Below, in pieces: positions 63,873-64,000 of a DNA stretch of 64,000 nucleotides (its first letter is position 1; every line of letters starts with the position of its first letter). A program made the position numbers and the translations under genes. Where the stretch lies: NCBI RefSeq assembly GCF_031020795.1, contig NZ_JAVHJP010000010.1, forward strand, positions 32,761 through 96,760, given 5' to 3'. This DNA comes from Hydrogenophaga pseudoflava. Its GTDB lineage: Bacteria > Pseudomonadota > Gammaproteobacteria > Burkholderiales > Burkholderiaceae_C. The notes under the pieces were generated by a model that was not told where the DNA came from, made no database searches, and worked only from the letters and a program-made list of their open reading frames with translations.

Positions 63873-64000
63873 AGGCTTTTTCTCTCTCAGCTCCGCGGCG
63901 CCAGGAACACTGAAAACAAATGCTAGGGACGCGCTTCAAAACCCCGGGCAACTGCCCTGTTGCTAAAGGCACGGCATTGGCACGATGGCGGGCATGACAC

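Overview
The window is GC-rich, densely coded DNA from what looks like a betaproteobacterium of the order Burkholderiales, probably near Comamonadaceae or Alcaligenaceae. The signs are several Bug/TctC-type binding proteins, a Burkholderiales-type porin, many Liv-type ABC transporters and many overlapping ATGA/GTGA gene junctions. The species cannot be told from sequence alone. Nearly everything here is accessory catabolism. I see no rRNA, convincing tRNA, CRISPR array or prophage.

Region 1 (about 1-27.5 kb) looks like one catabolic regulon for a hydrophobic, probably phenolic, compound. It starts with a cytochrome c / small exported protein / VAO-type flavoprotein trio of the p-cresol methylhydroxylase or 4-alkylphenol hydroxylase kind. 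A leftward operon follows, DUF1302 - DUF1329 - YCF48-like - RND transporter, probably an envelope transport machine. Then come a solute-binding protein, a quinone oxidoreductase, two CoA ligases, a dienoyl-CoA-reductase-like SDR, a FadB-type protein with a collapsed thiolase gene behind it, a MarR regulator, a thioesterase, a class II aldolase, a Bug protein, an aromatic-hydroxylase-like FAD enzyme, an SDR, an MFS transporter, a group D flavin monooxygenase and two alpha/beta hydrolases. Six sites with a common dyad (roughly ACCTrTC-N4-GryAGGT) lie in front of most of these transcription units. A second, MarR-like palindrome occurs at two of the promoters.

Region 2 (about 28.5-32.5 kb) is a junction zone: a methyltransferase, a LysR regulator, a second Bug protein, a doubly deleted IS3-type remnant and a DUF3489-like fragment. 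Region 3 (32.5-41.9 kb, leftward) is a glycoside module: a porin, a complete CUT1-type ABC importer, a cytoplasmic GH3 beta-glucosidase and two tandem LuxR-type regulators. The two leftward transcription units carry the same 20-bp motif about 100 bp before their start codons.

Region 4 (42-58.2 kb) is an aldoxime/nitrile/amide module. An AraC-type regulator stands divergent to a Liv-type importer, an outer-membrane channel, a nitrilase and an aldoxime dehydratase. A LuxR regulator then stands divergent to an amidase and a second Liv importer whose LivM and LivG are fused. Together these could take an aldoxime to nitrile to acid, with a side entry for amides.

Region 5 (58.4-64 kb) holds a divergent EF-G-like GTPase, a HipB/HipA-like pair whose kinase catalytic residues appear lost, and a small UDG-like protein at the right edge.
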